Position numbers and translations under genes: made by a program. 64,000 nt of DNA from Rothia sp. (in: high G+C Gram-positive bacteria) (GTDB taxonomy: Bacteria > Actinomycetota > Actinomycetes > Actinomycetales > Micrococcaceae): positions 62,001 through 126,000 of the forward strand of contig JAUNHE010000006.1 in assembly GCA_030524105.1 (NCBI GenBank), in the 5' to 3' direction. Positions 1-8,031 of the stretch are shown piece after piece (position 1 is the first letter of the stretch; each line of letters opens with the position of its first letter). The notes beneath the pieces were generated by a model. That model was not told where the DNA came from and searched no databases. It saw only the letters and a program-made list of their open reading frames with translations.

Positions 1-767
1 TCCACCTTGCGGGCGGCATCCGTTACCAGACCCATATCCTTAACAAAAATATTCAGAGCAGACTTAGCCTGGTCGAATGTGCCAGCAAGCATGCGCTGGC
101 CGCGGTCTTCAAACATAAAAGACTGTGCCGCCCCAGCCTTAAGCACCTGATGGCACTGCTCTAGATCCAGGCCCATTGAATCTGCTAAAGCTAAAGCCTC
201 GGCCGCTGCAGCAATATGCACACCGCACAGCAGCTGATTAACCAGCTTAAATCGCTGCCCATCCCCAACTTTTTGGCCAACCGTAGGATAGGTGGAGGCT
301 AGGGCGGCTAAAAGAGGCTCTGCCCGATTAATGTCTGCCGCCGCGCCACCAACCATAACCAGCAAATCTCCAGCTGCGGCCCGGGCTACTCCCCCAGATA
401 CTGGGGCATCAACCAGGTGGCCGGTAACAGGCTTAAGCCTGGCTGCGGCAGCTTCTAAAGCCTGTGGGCCCACCGTTGACATAACCATGACCGTACTGTC
501 AGCGGTCAAGACTGTGCTGATACCTTCCGGCCCAAAAAGAAGATCTTCTAGCTGCGAGGCAGTAGCTACCATAATGACCACCAGCTCTGCCTCCTGGGCA
601 GCAGCCCTGGCCGAAGCAGCGGGGCTAACCTGTGACGCTAAGGCTTTTAAGGCGGCCGGGTTGACGTCAAAAGCCTTGACCTGATGGCCGCTAGCCGCAG
701 CAGCCAAAGCCATAGGGGCTCCCATGGCGCCCAAACCTATCCAACCTACCCTAAGAGATCTGCTCAT
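1..767 (-). CDS. LtnD-like 2-hydroxyacid dehydrogenase (3-HIBADH family), partial
   Basis: The reading frame runs off the left edge; 255 codons are visible from an ATG at 767. The N-terminus carries a Rossmann motif (WIGLGAMGAPMA), followed by the DAPVSGG substrate motif of the beta-hydroxyacid dehydrogenase family and a later KLVNQ segment with the catalytic lysine. This family includes L-threonate 2-dehydrogenase (LtnD) and 3-hydroxyisobutyrate dehydrogenase. The start lies 11 bp after the stop of the OtnK-type kinase, so the two are co-transcribed. With a GntP permease in the same operon, oxidation of a four-carbon sugar acid (threonate or erythronate) at C2 or C3 is the likely role. That assignment is inference from context; the family call itself is firm. 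The missing OtnI isomerase and OtnC decarboxylase genes may lie beyond the edge. Confidence 0.85.
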   Translation of the reverse strand, partial: MSRSLRVGWIGLGAMGAPMALAAAASGHQVKAFDVNPAALKALASQVSPAASARAAAQEAELVVIMVATASQLEDLLFGPEGISTVLTADSTVMVMSTVGPQALEAAAARLKPVTGHLVDAPVSGGVARAAAGDLLVMVGGAAADINRAEPLLAALASTYPTVGQKVGDGQRFKLVNQLLCGVHIAAAAEALALADSMGLDLEQCHQVLKAGAAQSFMFEDRGQRMLAGTFDQAKSALNIFVKDMGLVTDAARKV

Positions 768-778
768 TGTTCTGCACC

Positions 779-2161
779 CTATCCTTCCTGTGATCGCTGG
801 GTTGCCGCCTGCAAGCGGCCAACAACATCTGCTAGTGCCTGCCTGTCACCAACATTGCCGGGAAAAACAATGTAGGGGGCCCCACCGGCCTCCCGGCTAA
901 ACTTTAGGGGGCTCATCAGGGATATTTGACCGGCATAAAATTGGCCAGCCACTCTAGCCAGGTCAATACCTAGGCCCCGGCGGGCTACCTCATGGGAGGT
1001 GATGCCGCCCTTGGCAACAACCCAGGCCAGTTTGAGGTGGGCCAGCCGCTGAACCAGTTCCACAACGGCATCAGAAACGGACCGGGCAATAGCTAAAGAT
1101 TCCGCTGGGTCCGAGCCCTTAACCAGCTGACGGCTGGTGTAGAGCACAACATCCTTTGTGGCTAAAGCGGCCTCTATGGCTGCACACTTTTCTTGAATAT
1201 GCTGCTTGCGGCTCTGCGGATGTAACAGTTTTTCTAGCACAAGCTCCTGTTCACTCAGCTCTGTGCTCTGCCGCAAGACCTCAAGCTGCTCGCTGGTTAG
1301 ACTAACGTGAGAGCCCACCACCACCAAACCGTGTCCCAGAGAGTCAGGGTTAATAAAAATATTCTGATCATCCAGGACTTTGGGCCCTAACTGGCCGGCC
1401 AGCGAACGCACAAAGGACGGCCCACAGCGGCTAATAAAAGTTTTCCCCTGGGCTTCTAGTAGGGTGACCGCATCGGCAACGGTATTAAGATCTGAGTACT
1501 CGGTGGCATTGATAATAACCCACTGGCGGTTATTAGCCTGGTTTAGGATCTCTTTGACCCGGGCCACCCCTCCTTGACGAATGTCCTCTAGGCTGATTGA
1601 AAGCACAGACCCGGCGCTCACCTGCCCTTGGGAGACCTCTTCAAGAAAGAGGTCTAGCTGTGAGTTTTTGTAACCAAAGCTAGCGTCCTGAGCAAAGTCT
1701 GTGTCCGCAACCGGCTGCTGCCTACCTGCCAGCATGGCGTAGTGGATGTTGTTCTGAGTGAACCTGCCAGCTTCTAACATAGCCGGAGCAAAAAGAAAGG
1801 CATCGGTGGCTACCCCGTGTGCTTCTAAAACATCTGCTAAAGCATTGGGCTCTGCTATGACGTGTCCACGCAAAGTGGAATCTGAGCGGGAGACCGGGTG
1901 CAGCCCGGCAGTGCGGGGGCTGATTCCCTGCTGGGCAAATTCTTTGAGCAGGTTCTCAAGGATTCTTTTGTTGCTGCTTATAGCGTCGGCTTGGTCAAGG
2001 GCCCTGGTGTTGGTGAGCACAAAACAAGTGCTAGCCGGTTCAGCTAAGGTTCTTTGGATCAGGCTTGCCTTGTCGTCAAAGGCAAGGGTGACGTCATGGA
2101 CGCATTGGCTGCCCGTAGGATCGTCATCAAGAACAAGCAGGCGTCGCTGCGACGGGAGCAT
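779..2161 (-). CDS. Four-carbon acid sugar kinase (DUF1537, OtnK/DtnK type)
   Basis: This 460-residue protein starts at ATG 2161 behind an AAAGGA ribosome site. The N-terminal domain opens with DDDPTGSQ (residues 12-19), the hallmark of the DUF1537 family. The C-terminal nucleotide-binding domain has KGGITSHEVA (about 383) and APYIVFPGNVGD (about 424). Length and both domains match complete family members. These enzymes phosphorylate 3-oxo-tetronates (OtnK) or D-threonate/D-erythronate at O4. Pairing with an LtnD-type dehydrogenase favours the 3-oxo-tetronate 4-kinase role. The gene lies between the dehydrogenase and a GntP permease in one operon. The exact four-carbon substrate cannot be read from the sequence. 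Confidence 0.88.
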   Translation of the reverse strand: MLPSQRRLLVLDDDPTGSQCVHDVTLAFDDKASLIQRTLAEPASTCFVLTNTRALDQADAISSNKRILENLLKEFAQQGISPRTAGLHPVSRSDSTLRGHVIAEPNALADVLEAHGVATDAFLFAPAMLEAGRFTQNNIHYAMLAGRQQPVADTDFAQDASFGYKNSQLDLFLEEVSQGQVSAGSVLSISLEDIRQGGVARVKEILNQANNRQWVIINATEYSDLNTVADAVTLLEAQGKTFISRCGPSFVRSLAGQLGPKVLDDQNIFINPDSLGHGLVVVGSHVSLTSEQLEVLRQSTELSEQELVLEKLLHPQSRKQHIQEKCAAIEAALATKDVVLYTSRQLVKGSDPAESLAIARSVSDAVVELVQRLAHLKLAWVVAKGGITSHEVARRGLGIDLARVAGQFYAGQISLMSPLKFSREAGGAPYIVFPGNVGDRQALADVVGRLQAATQRSQEG

Positions 2162-2187
2162 AACTTTTTCCTTTCTTTAAGAGCTGT

Positions 2188-3546
2188 TTACGCTATTGCG
2201 GTGACCAGGGGCCACATGGCTAAGGTGACCAAAAAGCCGGCCAGCGAGGTGTAGGTGCTAATAAGGGAGTAGCTTTTAAGGCCCGTTGCCACGTCTATTT
2301 TGTTGTAACGAGACCAGACCCAAAAGAGGGAGTCGTTAACGTGGGAAAGAGCCATGGAGCCAATACCAATAGCAACCGTCACCAGGGCAAGCTGGGCTGG
2401 GGCCAGGTTTAGATGCGTTGCCAAGGGCTCAATAAGTGGGGCGGTGGTAAGCGTTGCTACCGTGGCCGACCCCTGGGCTGCCCGAATAAGGGCTGCCATG
2501 AGCCAGGCTAAAAACAGAATGTGCAGGCCGGAGGAGCTAAGTATGCCCGCTACGGCATCGGCAACACCGGTTTTTGCCAGTACGTGCCCAAAGGTTCCGC
2601 CGGCCCCAGTGATCAGAATGACCGCCGCTACCGGTGGTAGGGCTGAATTAATAACCTCTTCTGTTTGGGCCAGCCCCCAGCCCCGTCGGTATCCTAAGAG
2701 CAGCATGCAAGTGATTACGCCAATCAGCAGGGCCATGGGTGAAGCGCCTACAAAGCCCAGCAGGATGCGCAGCTGCTGATCTTCCGGCAGGATCATAGCC
2801 GATACAGTCCCAGACATAATCAGCAGCAGGGGCAGTAGGATAAGGGCGATCACCAGGCTTGTTTTGGGTGGATCGTGCCTGGCCGCCTGTATTTCTTCCT
2901 GGGCTAGGGGGTCAAATTCGGGCACGGCAGAAAAGAGCCGCCGGGTAAAGAAAGGGATGGTGGTCTGGGCGGTTAACCACATGAGCGTGGCCGGGATAAG
3001 GGCAAGTAGCAGCACCATACCGACGCTGGCCCCCATGAGTTCTGCCCCGCCCACAATACCGGGGTGGGGCGGCATCACTACGTGCATAGTGAGTAGAGCC
3101 ATAACGGTTGGTAGGGCATAGGTGAGCATATTGCCCTGGAGGCGCCGGCCTACGGAAAGGATGATGGGGATCAAAACAATCAGGGCCACATCCACAAAAA
3201 CGGGTATACCAAAGATAAAGGAGGCTGCCCCTAAAGCCCAGGGGGCTTTGCGGGGGCCAAATTTTTTTAGCATCGTTGTGGCTAGGGCATCTGCCCCTCC
3301 GGATACCTCAATGATGCGGCCCATCATGGCCCCTAGGCTCACGATAATAGCCACATTTCCCAGCGTTTTACCCATGCCTTCAGCGAGGAGAGGCAGCACC
3401 TCTTCAAGGGGAATACCCGCGATGAGGGCTAGGGCCAGAGATACCAGCAAAAGGGCAAGAAAAGGGTGGGCCTTTACCTTAATGATGAGGGCTAGGATAG
3501 CTGCTACCGCTGCCAGCCCCAGCAAAACCAGTGTTGTGGGTGCCAT
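2188..3546 (-). CDS. GntP-family sugar-acid:H+ symporter
   Basis: This is a 452-residue polytopic membrane protein with about 12 hydrophobic segments. It contains the VMPPHPG motif (about residue 157) typical of gluconate:H+ symporters of the GntP family. The ATG at 3546 follows a GAGGA ribosome site. It is the first gene of the minus-strand operon, 26 bp ahead of the OtnK-type kinase. It most likely imports the four-carbon sugar acid degraded by its neighbours; gluconate is the alternative but no gluconate kinase is adjacent. The promoter must lie in the 106-bp gap shared with the divergent FadR-type regulator. Confidence 0.9.
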   Translation of the reverse strand: MAPTTLVLLGLAAVAAILALIIKVKAHPFLALLLVSLALALIAGIPLEEVLPLLAEGMGKTLGNVAIIVSLGAMMGRIIEVSGGADALATTMLKKFGPRKAPWALGAASFIFGIPVFVDVALIVLIPIILSVGRRLQGNMLTYALPTVMALLTMHVVMPPHPGIVGGAELMGASVGMVLLLALIPATLMWLTAQTTIPFFTRRLFSAVPEFDPLAQEEIQAARHDPPKTSLVIALILLPLLLIMSGTVSAMILPEDQQLRILLGFVGASPMALLIGVITCMLLLGYRRGWGLAQTEEVINSALPPVAAVILITGAGGTFGHVLAKTGVADAVAGILSSSGLHILFLAWLMAALIRAAQGSATVATLTTAPLIEPLATHLNLAPAQLALVTVAIGIGSMALSHVNDSLFWVWSRYNKIDVATGLKSYSLISTYTSLAGFLVTLAMWPLVTAIA

Positions 3547-3612
3547 GAAATCCTCGTTGATTCCCTAGAGATAGTGTCTACTGCCAGCAAGCTGTGTGTT
3601 GCAGCCGACAAA

Positions 3613-3625
3613 ACATATCAGATGT
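3613..3625. promoter_or_regulatory. Candidate operator in the divergent gntP/regulator gap
   Basis: An ACAT-N5-ATGT inverted repeat lies between the start of the GntP permease (3546) and the start of the FadR-type regulator (3653). Its location suits autoregulation and control of the operon by the adjacent GntR/FadR protein. The repeat is short, so this is a positional inference only. Confidence 0.3.
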
Positions 3626-3652
3626 CTATCAATTTAAGGTGGTGCCGGGTCG

Positions 3653-4393
3653 ATGTCAAGGATGCTGGCTTTGGTGGGCCGTAAACTTAAGAGTATGAAG
3701 CTGGCAGAAAAAGTGAGTAACAGCATTTTGGACCGGATCGCAAGCGGGCACTATTCTTTGGGGCAGCTCCTGCCGGCAGAGGGCGAACTGGCTGATGAGC
3801 TGGGCGTTTCCCGGCTTACCTTGAGGGAGTCTGTTAAGGACTTGGCGGCCCGCGGTGTTATTCAGGTGCGCCACGGTAAACGCCATAGGGTGGCACCTGC
3901 CCGACAATGGTCAGTGCTTGACCCGCAGCTAGCCCATATTCGGGGGCAGCTGCTGGGCGAATCTACCGCCTGGGTTGTACAGCTGATGGAGGCCCGGCAG
4001 ATTGTAGAAGTTGGAGCCTGCGAGTTGGCGGCAGAGCGCATTAGTAACCAGCAGCTTCAAGAGCTTGCCGAGCAGCTTGAGGCTATGGTTGTTGCCCACA
4101 AGCTAGAGAATGTGGACGCTTCGGTGCAGGCTGATCTCAACTTTCACCGGACTATTGTTGCAGCCTCAGACAACGACTATCTACGCGCCGCCTACACTCC
4201 TTTAGAGCAGGTCTTGCAGCTGGTTAGAATGCAAACCTCGGCACACGCCCAGGTGCGCACCGATGCCGCCTACTGGCATGAACAGATTTACCAGGCGCTT
4301 TTGGAAGGCTCCCGCGATAAGGCCAGGCAGGCCATGCAAGAACATATGCTGCAAACCCTAGGAGCCATCCGAGAGCATCTGACCAGCCAGTAG
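3653..4393 (+). CDS. FadR-subfamily GntR transcriptional regulator
   Basis: The open frame encodes 246 residues. A winged HTH (LPAEGELADELGVSRLTLRE and following) is joined to an FCD effector domain containing DLNFHRTIV, whose Asp and His are metal ligands in this family. ATG codons exist at 3653, 3662 and 3695. The HTH begins just after the third one (MKLAEK), so the true start may be 3695. It is divergent from the GntP/OtnK/LtnD-like operon and is presumably its repressor, with the sugar acid or a phosphorylated intermediate as effector. The role is inferred from position. Confidence 0.88.
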   Translation: MSRMLALVGRKLKSMKLAEKVSNSILDRIASGHYSLGQLLPAEGELADELGVSRLTLRESVKDLAARGVIQVRHGKRHRVAPARQWSVLDPQLAHIRGQLLGESTAWVVQLMEARQIVEVGACELAAERISNQQLQELAEQLEAMVVAHKLENVDASVQADLNFHRTIVAASDNDYLRAAYTPLEQVLQLVRMQTSAHAQVRTDAAYWHEQIYQALLEGSRDKARQAMQEHMLQTLGAIREHLTSQ

Positions 4394-4580
4394 GTTTCTT
4401 TAAGTTAAAACAGTGCTGCCCCGGTGTGTTCAGCGATCAGATTAGACTCCATACAACCTCTAACGACTTATAGGGTAATGGGAGGCGAACTGCTACACTG
4501 GTGGATATAAGAGGCAGGCAAAGCAGCTGGTCTAACTTTTGGAATGAGCCAAGTATTTGATTTACTAGGTATCGGCTCAT

Positions 4581-4883
4581 ATGTTTCTTTGGTTAGAGAA
4601 ATTAGAGGATAGAAAATTGGACCTCCAATTAAACCCATTAAATATTTTTTATACGATTTCTTGGGTAGTAATAATTATCCTCATCTCCAAGAGGACTTCC
4701 GAACCGAATAATATTTTCAATAGCTATCCTATAATTCTCCCTATCCTATCAATACTTGCTTTTTCATCTTATATAAGAAATCCATTTACAGAAACACTAG
4801 TATACTTTACTGGTTTTTCTATATTTTCTTCTTCTGCCATTGTTGGATTCTTACTAGCAAGGCGGGGAAGCAAGTCTGAATAG
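4581..4883 (+). CDS. Small hypothetical membrane protein
   Basis: A 100-residue frame starts with ATG at 4581; only a weak AGGT lies upstream. It is strikingly AT-rich compared with the flanking genes. The product has three hydrophobic stretches (about 25-40, 50-62 and 70-90) and ends in a basic LLARRGSKSE tail, consistent with a small integral membrane protein. No family was recognised. It sits alone on the plus strand between the threonate-type module and the ABC exporter operon, at the border where composition changes, so it may be part of transferred DNA. A chance ORF is possible. Confidence 0.4.
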   Translation: MFLWLEKLEDRKLDLQLNPLNIFYTISWVVIIILISKRTSEPNNIFNSYPIILPILSILAFSSYIRNPFTETLVYFTGFSIFSSSAIVGFLLARRGSKSE

Positions 4884-5033
4884 ATATAAAAATTCATTTC
4901 ACTCTTCACATGAGAACATTTGAAGAGGTCCCGTAGAAGCGGATTTTTCCTCGGATTATGCGTAAGTTGAACGTTTCTAGTCGTTTGCAGATTGTGGTGA
5001 AGGCGCATCAGCATTTTCTGGTGCAGTAGTAAG

Positions 5034-5678
5034 TTATTGGTTGTGGGTTAGCGTTTTGAGGCGCATGAGTTCCTGGGTGCCTTGGGTAAGGGTGTTCGCG
5101 GTTGAGGTGGGGCTGAGACTGTTCGGAAGAAAGTGACTGACGAGGACGATGAGTTTTGTTTGCCCTAATTCGTAGAGTTTGTGTCCTAGGAGTTCTGCTG
5201 TTTGTTGGTCGAGCCCATTGAAGGGCTCATCGAAGCAGATAATAGGGTTGTTGAGTTGGAGCCCGCAGAGGAGCCAGGCTTTGCGCAGGGTTCCTGTTGA
5301 TACTTCGGTAGGCAGTTTTTCTAGGTGCTGGTGGAGCTCAAGTTCAGCTGTGTTTTGTTCTAGTTGGGTAGTGGAGGCTCCGAATCTGCGGCAAAAGAGT
5401 TGGAGGTTGTCGCCTAGCGTCATAAAGGGAACCAGCTCGGGTTGTGTACGGACGAGTGCTGGCTGAGCTTTCTGCCCGGCGTCGTCCTGGGTGATGACTG
5501 TTCCGGTGAGAGGGCGAAGGTAGCCGGCTATTGCCTCAAGGAGGGTGCTTTTACCGATCCCATTTTTTCCGGTGAGGTGGTACAGGCCGGTCCCGGTAAT
5601 TTCTCCTGAAAGTTGGCTAAAGATGGGTTCTTTAGTGGAGTAGCCCAGTGATAGCTGGATGAACTTTAGGTTAGGCAT
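5034..5678 (-). CDS. ABC transporter ATP-binding protein with atypical signature motif
   Basis: This 214-residue ABC ATPase has Walker A GKNGIGKST (37-45), Walker B IICFDE (146-151) followed by PFNGLD, and an H-loop histidine at 182. The signature motif, normally LSGGQ, reads STGTL (127-131), which is unusual but still preceded by a LPTEV segment. Its start overlaps the end of the upstream permease by 13 bp, so the two are translationally coupled and form one exporter of the ABC-2 type. Nearby small ORFs and a MATE exporter suggest peptide or toxic-compound export or immunity. The substrate is unknown. Confidence 0.8.
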   Translation of the reverse strand: MPNLKFIQLSLGYSTKEPIFSQLSGEITGTGLYHLTGKNGIGKSTLLEAIAGYLRPLTGTVITQDDAGQKAQPALVRTQPELVPFMTLGDNLQLFCRRFGASTTQLEQNTAELELHQHLEKLPTEVSTGTLRKAWLLCGLQLNNPIICFDEPFNGLDQQTAELLGHKLYELGQTKLIVLVSHFLPNSLSPTSTANTLTQGTQELMRLKTLTHNQ

Positions 5679-7165
5679 GCGATTGCTTTCCTTGAGGTGA
5701 GAATGCTCAAGCTGATCATGAAGAAGAACCAGCTGTAGGCCAGGACGGGGGAAAGAGCTAGGAGCCCGATAGTGCTCAGGCTTCCGATGGTTTGGACGAG
5801 GGCAATGATGGTGAATCGTATGCCTTCAGCGCGTATTTTGTGGAAGAAGAAGCCGTCACAGATCAGTAGCATGACCGCTGGTGTGAAAAGGCAGAGAAGG
5901 GAGGTCCCCCAGGGGAATTTTAGCCCCGTGAAAAAGCAGAGGCCCAGGAGTAGTTGGGGAAGGAAACTGCTGAGCGTGACCAAGTGGATTTTGAGGATAA
6001 GTTCTGGCTGGGAGCACCCTGCCTCATAGTAAAAGCGGTAGCGTAAGTGGTTGCGGCTGAAGCCCCAGGTGATAGCTTCTTCAAAGCTACTACCGATGGT
6101 GAAAGACATAAGGGCGATAAAGATTCCGATTCGAGTGTTGGCTTCACTTGCTTGAGCTGCAAAAGCTGGGCTAAGCGCAAGAATCAGTCCAGATGCAGTC
6201 AGCAGAAGAATATTTTTCCGTTGGGAAAGTAAGGCGGAGAAGTAACTTATTCCGGTGATGGGATAGAGCAGTCCCGGCTCGTAGGGTGTGCTGGAGGGCC
6301 GGCCATTAGGAAGGCAGATGCTTAGGGGGAATTTGCCGATTTTACGTTGGGAAACCACGCAAATACCGCTGAGGCTTAAGAGCAGGACTAGGGCAAGAAT
6401 CGTTCCGGGCAGGGTAGAAAAGTTGATGATGACCCATTGGCCTATGGGGTTGATATCTTGAGGTTCACTCACCAGGTTGAGTGACCCTGCAAGGTGAAGC
6501 AAACTACGTCCGATGACGTAGCCGGTAGTTGCGCAGAGTAGAACTTTGATGAGCGCGATGGTCAGCCGTTGTCGACGCACCGGGGTCAGAAAAGAGATTC
6601 GGCGAAAGCTCAGGTAATCTTCCAGGACGATGATGCTGAGGTAGAGAAAGAAAATGGTGCCGCTGAGCAAGAGCATGGGGCTTGATCTAAATACCCAGAG
6701 TGTTAGGGATGCTAAAGGTAGCAGTGAGAACAGAATTTTGATCCCTGAGATGAAGCGGTGCGTCCACAAGTGATATACCCGATTTGGTATTTGGAGCAGC
6801 TGGAGGGTTGGAGTGGGAACCTGAATTTTTTCTAGTTCTATTTTTCCGAAGAGGATGTTCATGAGTCGCGTCAGAAGATCCAGCCATAGGGGGATAAGGG
6901 CAAGAACTAAGAGGTAGTACTCCCCGTTATATCCGGGCAGGCCAGGGATGGTAGGAAAGCTCCGGCGCATAATATCTGCGAGTCCAGGAAGGATAAGGCT
7001 GAACGCTACGGCTAGCATCAGCCAGGCTCCACCGGCTAAGGGTAGAAATACACCCTTAAAAAAGTTCAGGGGGTTCCCTTTGAGCCCCAGCCTGTTCAAG
7101 ATGCTGGCGATAAACAAAAAACGGAGCGTCTTATGGGCTGACCATCCTCTGTGTTCTGTGCTCAT
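5666..7165 (-). CDS. Polytopic membrane protein, probable ABC permease partner
   Basis: The gene encodes 499 residues with about 11-12 hydrophobic segments spread over the whole length. No family motif was recognised. It overlaps the downstream ATPase gene by 13 bp and lies 13 bp after a small membrane-protein gene, so it is the obvious permease of the pair. The size suits a large ABC-2-like or exporter permease of the kind seen with bacteriocin self-protection systems. Base composition is close to the genome average, unlike the AT-rich MATE gene upstream in the same direction. Function is inferred from coupling only. Confidence 0.65.
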   Translation of the reverse strand: MSTEHRGWSAHKTLRFLFIASILNRLGLKGNPLNFFKGVFLPLAGGAWLMLAVAFSLILPGLADIMRRSFPTIPGLPGYNGEYYLLVLALIPLWLDLLTRLMNILFGKIELEKIQVPTPTLQLLQIPNRVYHLWTHRFISGIKILFSLLPLASLTLWVFRSSPMLLLSGTIFFLYLSIIVLEDYLSFRRISFLTPVRRQRLTIALIKVLLCATTGYVIGRSLLHLAGSLNLVSEPQDINPIGQWVIINFSTLPGTILALVLLLSLSGICVVSQRKIGKFPLSICLPNGRPSSTPYEPGLLYPITGISYFSALLSQRKNILLLTASGLILALSPAFAAQASEANTRIGIFIALMSFTIGSSFEEAITWGFSRNHLRYRFYYEAGCSQPELILKIHLVTLSSFLPQLLLGLCFFTGLKFPWGTSLLCLFTPAVMLLICDGFFFHKIRAEGIRFTIIALVQTIGSLSTIGLLALSPVLAYSWFFFMISLSILTSRKAIACLT

Positions 7166-7177
7166 CTGCTCGTTATT

Positions 7178-7594
7178 CTAGTCGAAGTAGCTATGGCGCT
7201 GGTTTTTGAGCCTATCCATGATTTCCAGGGCACTCCACAGGGTGATACAGAAATAGATGAGGGCAACAACGTGTACAATCATCACGATCATCTGGGGTAA
7301 GAATTGCCCAATAGCGAACAGCATGATTCCAGCCATAGCGCTTCCAATAAACGAGAGGCTGGGCATTCTGTCTTTAAGAAAGAACCCGAGCGCCGAAACG
7401 AAGATCGCTAGGATAAGAACTGCCGCTGATCCTTGTTCCTTAGCTCCTTGAAGATTCCCTTCAAAGTAGTTGATGCATACGTTGTAGACGGGAAACAGCA
7501 GACTCAGAATCGTTAGACCCCAAGCCCAGCTGACGAGGTGGTATTTCATAGCCTTCATCCCAGGAATAGTGAATAAAAAAGACAAGCGGTACAA
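7178..7594 (-). CDS. Small four-helix membrane protein of unknown function
   Basis: A 138-codon frame encodes about four transmembrane helices (near residues 20-38, 55-73, 82-98 and 103-122 of the long form). The TTG at 7594 has a GAGGGA box nine bases upstream, overlapping the stop of the preceding small ORF; ATG codons at 7558 and 7549 are alternatives. It is followed after 12 bp by the ABC permease, so it is likely a third component of the exporter or an immunity protein. No homologous family is recognised. Confidence 0.55.
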   Translation of the reverse strand: MYRLSFLFTIPGMKAMKYHLVSWAWGLTILSLLFPVYNVCINYFEGNLQGAKEQGSAAVLILAIFVSALGFFLKDRMPSLSFIGSAMAGIMLFAIGQFLPQMIVMIVHVVALIYFCITLWSALEIMDRLKNQRHSYFD

Positions 7595-7607
7595 CTAAAG
7601 CGATCCC

Positions 7608-7754
7608 TCATGGGACTCCGGCCTCTCGGCCGATGTCCGTATCCATCCGCTCTAGCACAAAATTTTTAGTATAAGTAAATCTCATACAACAGCCAATAAT
7701 TCTCATACAACAGCCAATAATGCAGGCAAGCAGAATAGGGAGAAATATTTTCAT
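7608..7754 (-). CDS. Small ORF (48 aa) with an in-frame tandem repeat and CC pairs
   Basis: ATG at 7754 opens a 48-codon frame ending with TGA at 7608-7610. The product starts MKIFLPILLACIIGCCMR, a hydrophobic helix with cysteines. It then repeats the heptad IIGCCMR, because a 21-bp unit (7680-7700 and 7701-7721) is exactly duplicated in frame. A charged tail ends EAGVP. It lies 13 bp before the four-helix membrane-protein gene and on the same strand. It could be a membrane-anchored small protein, a leader peptide or a peptide precursor. Existence as a gene is unproven; in-frame preservation of the repeat is the main support. Confidence 0.4.
   Translation of the reverse strand: MKIFLPILLACIIGCCMRIIGCCMRFTYTKNFVLERMDTDIGREAGVP
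7680..7721. repeat. Perfect 21-bp tandem duplication
   Basis: Two identical 21-bp copies abut (7680-7700 and 7701-7721). Being a multiple of three, the duplication keeps the 48-codon minus-strand frame open and duplicates the heptad IIGCCMR. Confidence 0.95.
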
Positions 7755-7875
7755 CCGGTGATCCGCCAATGTAGCAGGAGGCTGCTACTCAGCATCATAC
7801 TACTGAGGCATTGAAGCTTCTGACAACTCAGGACGGACGACGAAATCGCTTTTTCATCATCTGGAAGTAGCTCCC

Positions 7876-8022
7876 TCAAGAGAACCGGCCAAGACGGTAC
7901 TTAAGTACCGCAAACAGATACTTTTGGTTTACCCCGAGAATCGGGCAAACTTTTTTGGATCCCAAACTTGGCACCAAGGCCACACCTGATTCAGCGGCGA
8001 CCGAGTTGCGCGTCCCCTTCAT
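7876..8022 (-). CDS. Small ORF (48 aa) directly after the MATE gene
   Basis: ATG at 8022, nine bases after the TAG of the MATE exporter, opens a 48-codon frame ending with TGA at 7876-7878. An AGAGGTAGAG purine stretch overlaps the MATE stop and can serve as ribosome site. The product is basic, has one cysteine (KVCPILGV) and ends KYRLGRFS. It matches no family I recognise. Composition is like the genome and unlike the AT-rich MATE gene. It may be a remnant of a longer protein or a small cluster peptide; a chance frame cannot be excluded. Confidence 0.3.
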   Translation of the reverse strand: MKGTRNSVAAESGVALVPSLGSKKVCPILGVNQKYLFAVLKYRLGRFS

Positions 8023-8031
8023 GGCGATTCT

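Noticed and set aside
1758-2180. Plus-strand ORF antisense to the OtnK-type kinase
   Set aside because: It is a shadow frame of a well-supported conserved gene; no domain or ribosome site.
4769-5014. Minus ORF of 81 codons near the small membrane protein
   Set aside because: Antisense to the other candidate and without domain or ribosome site.
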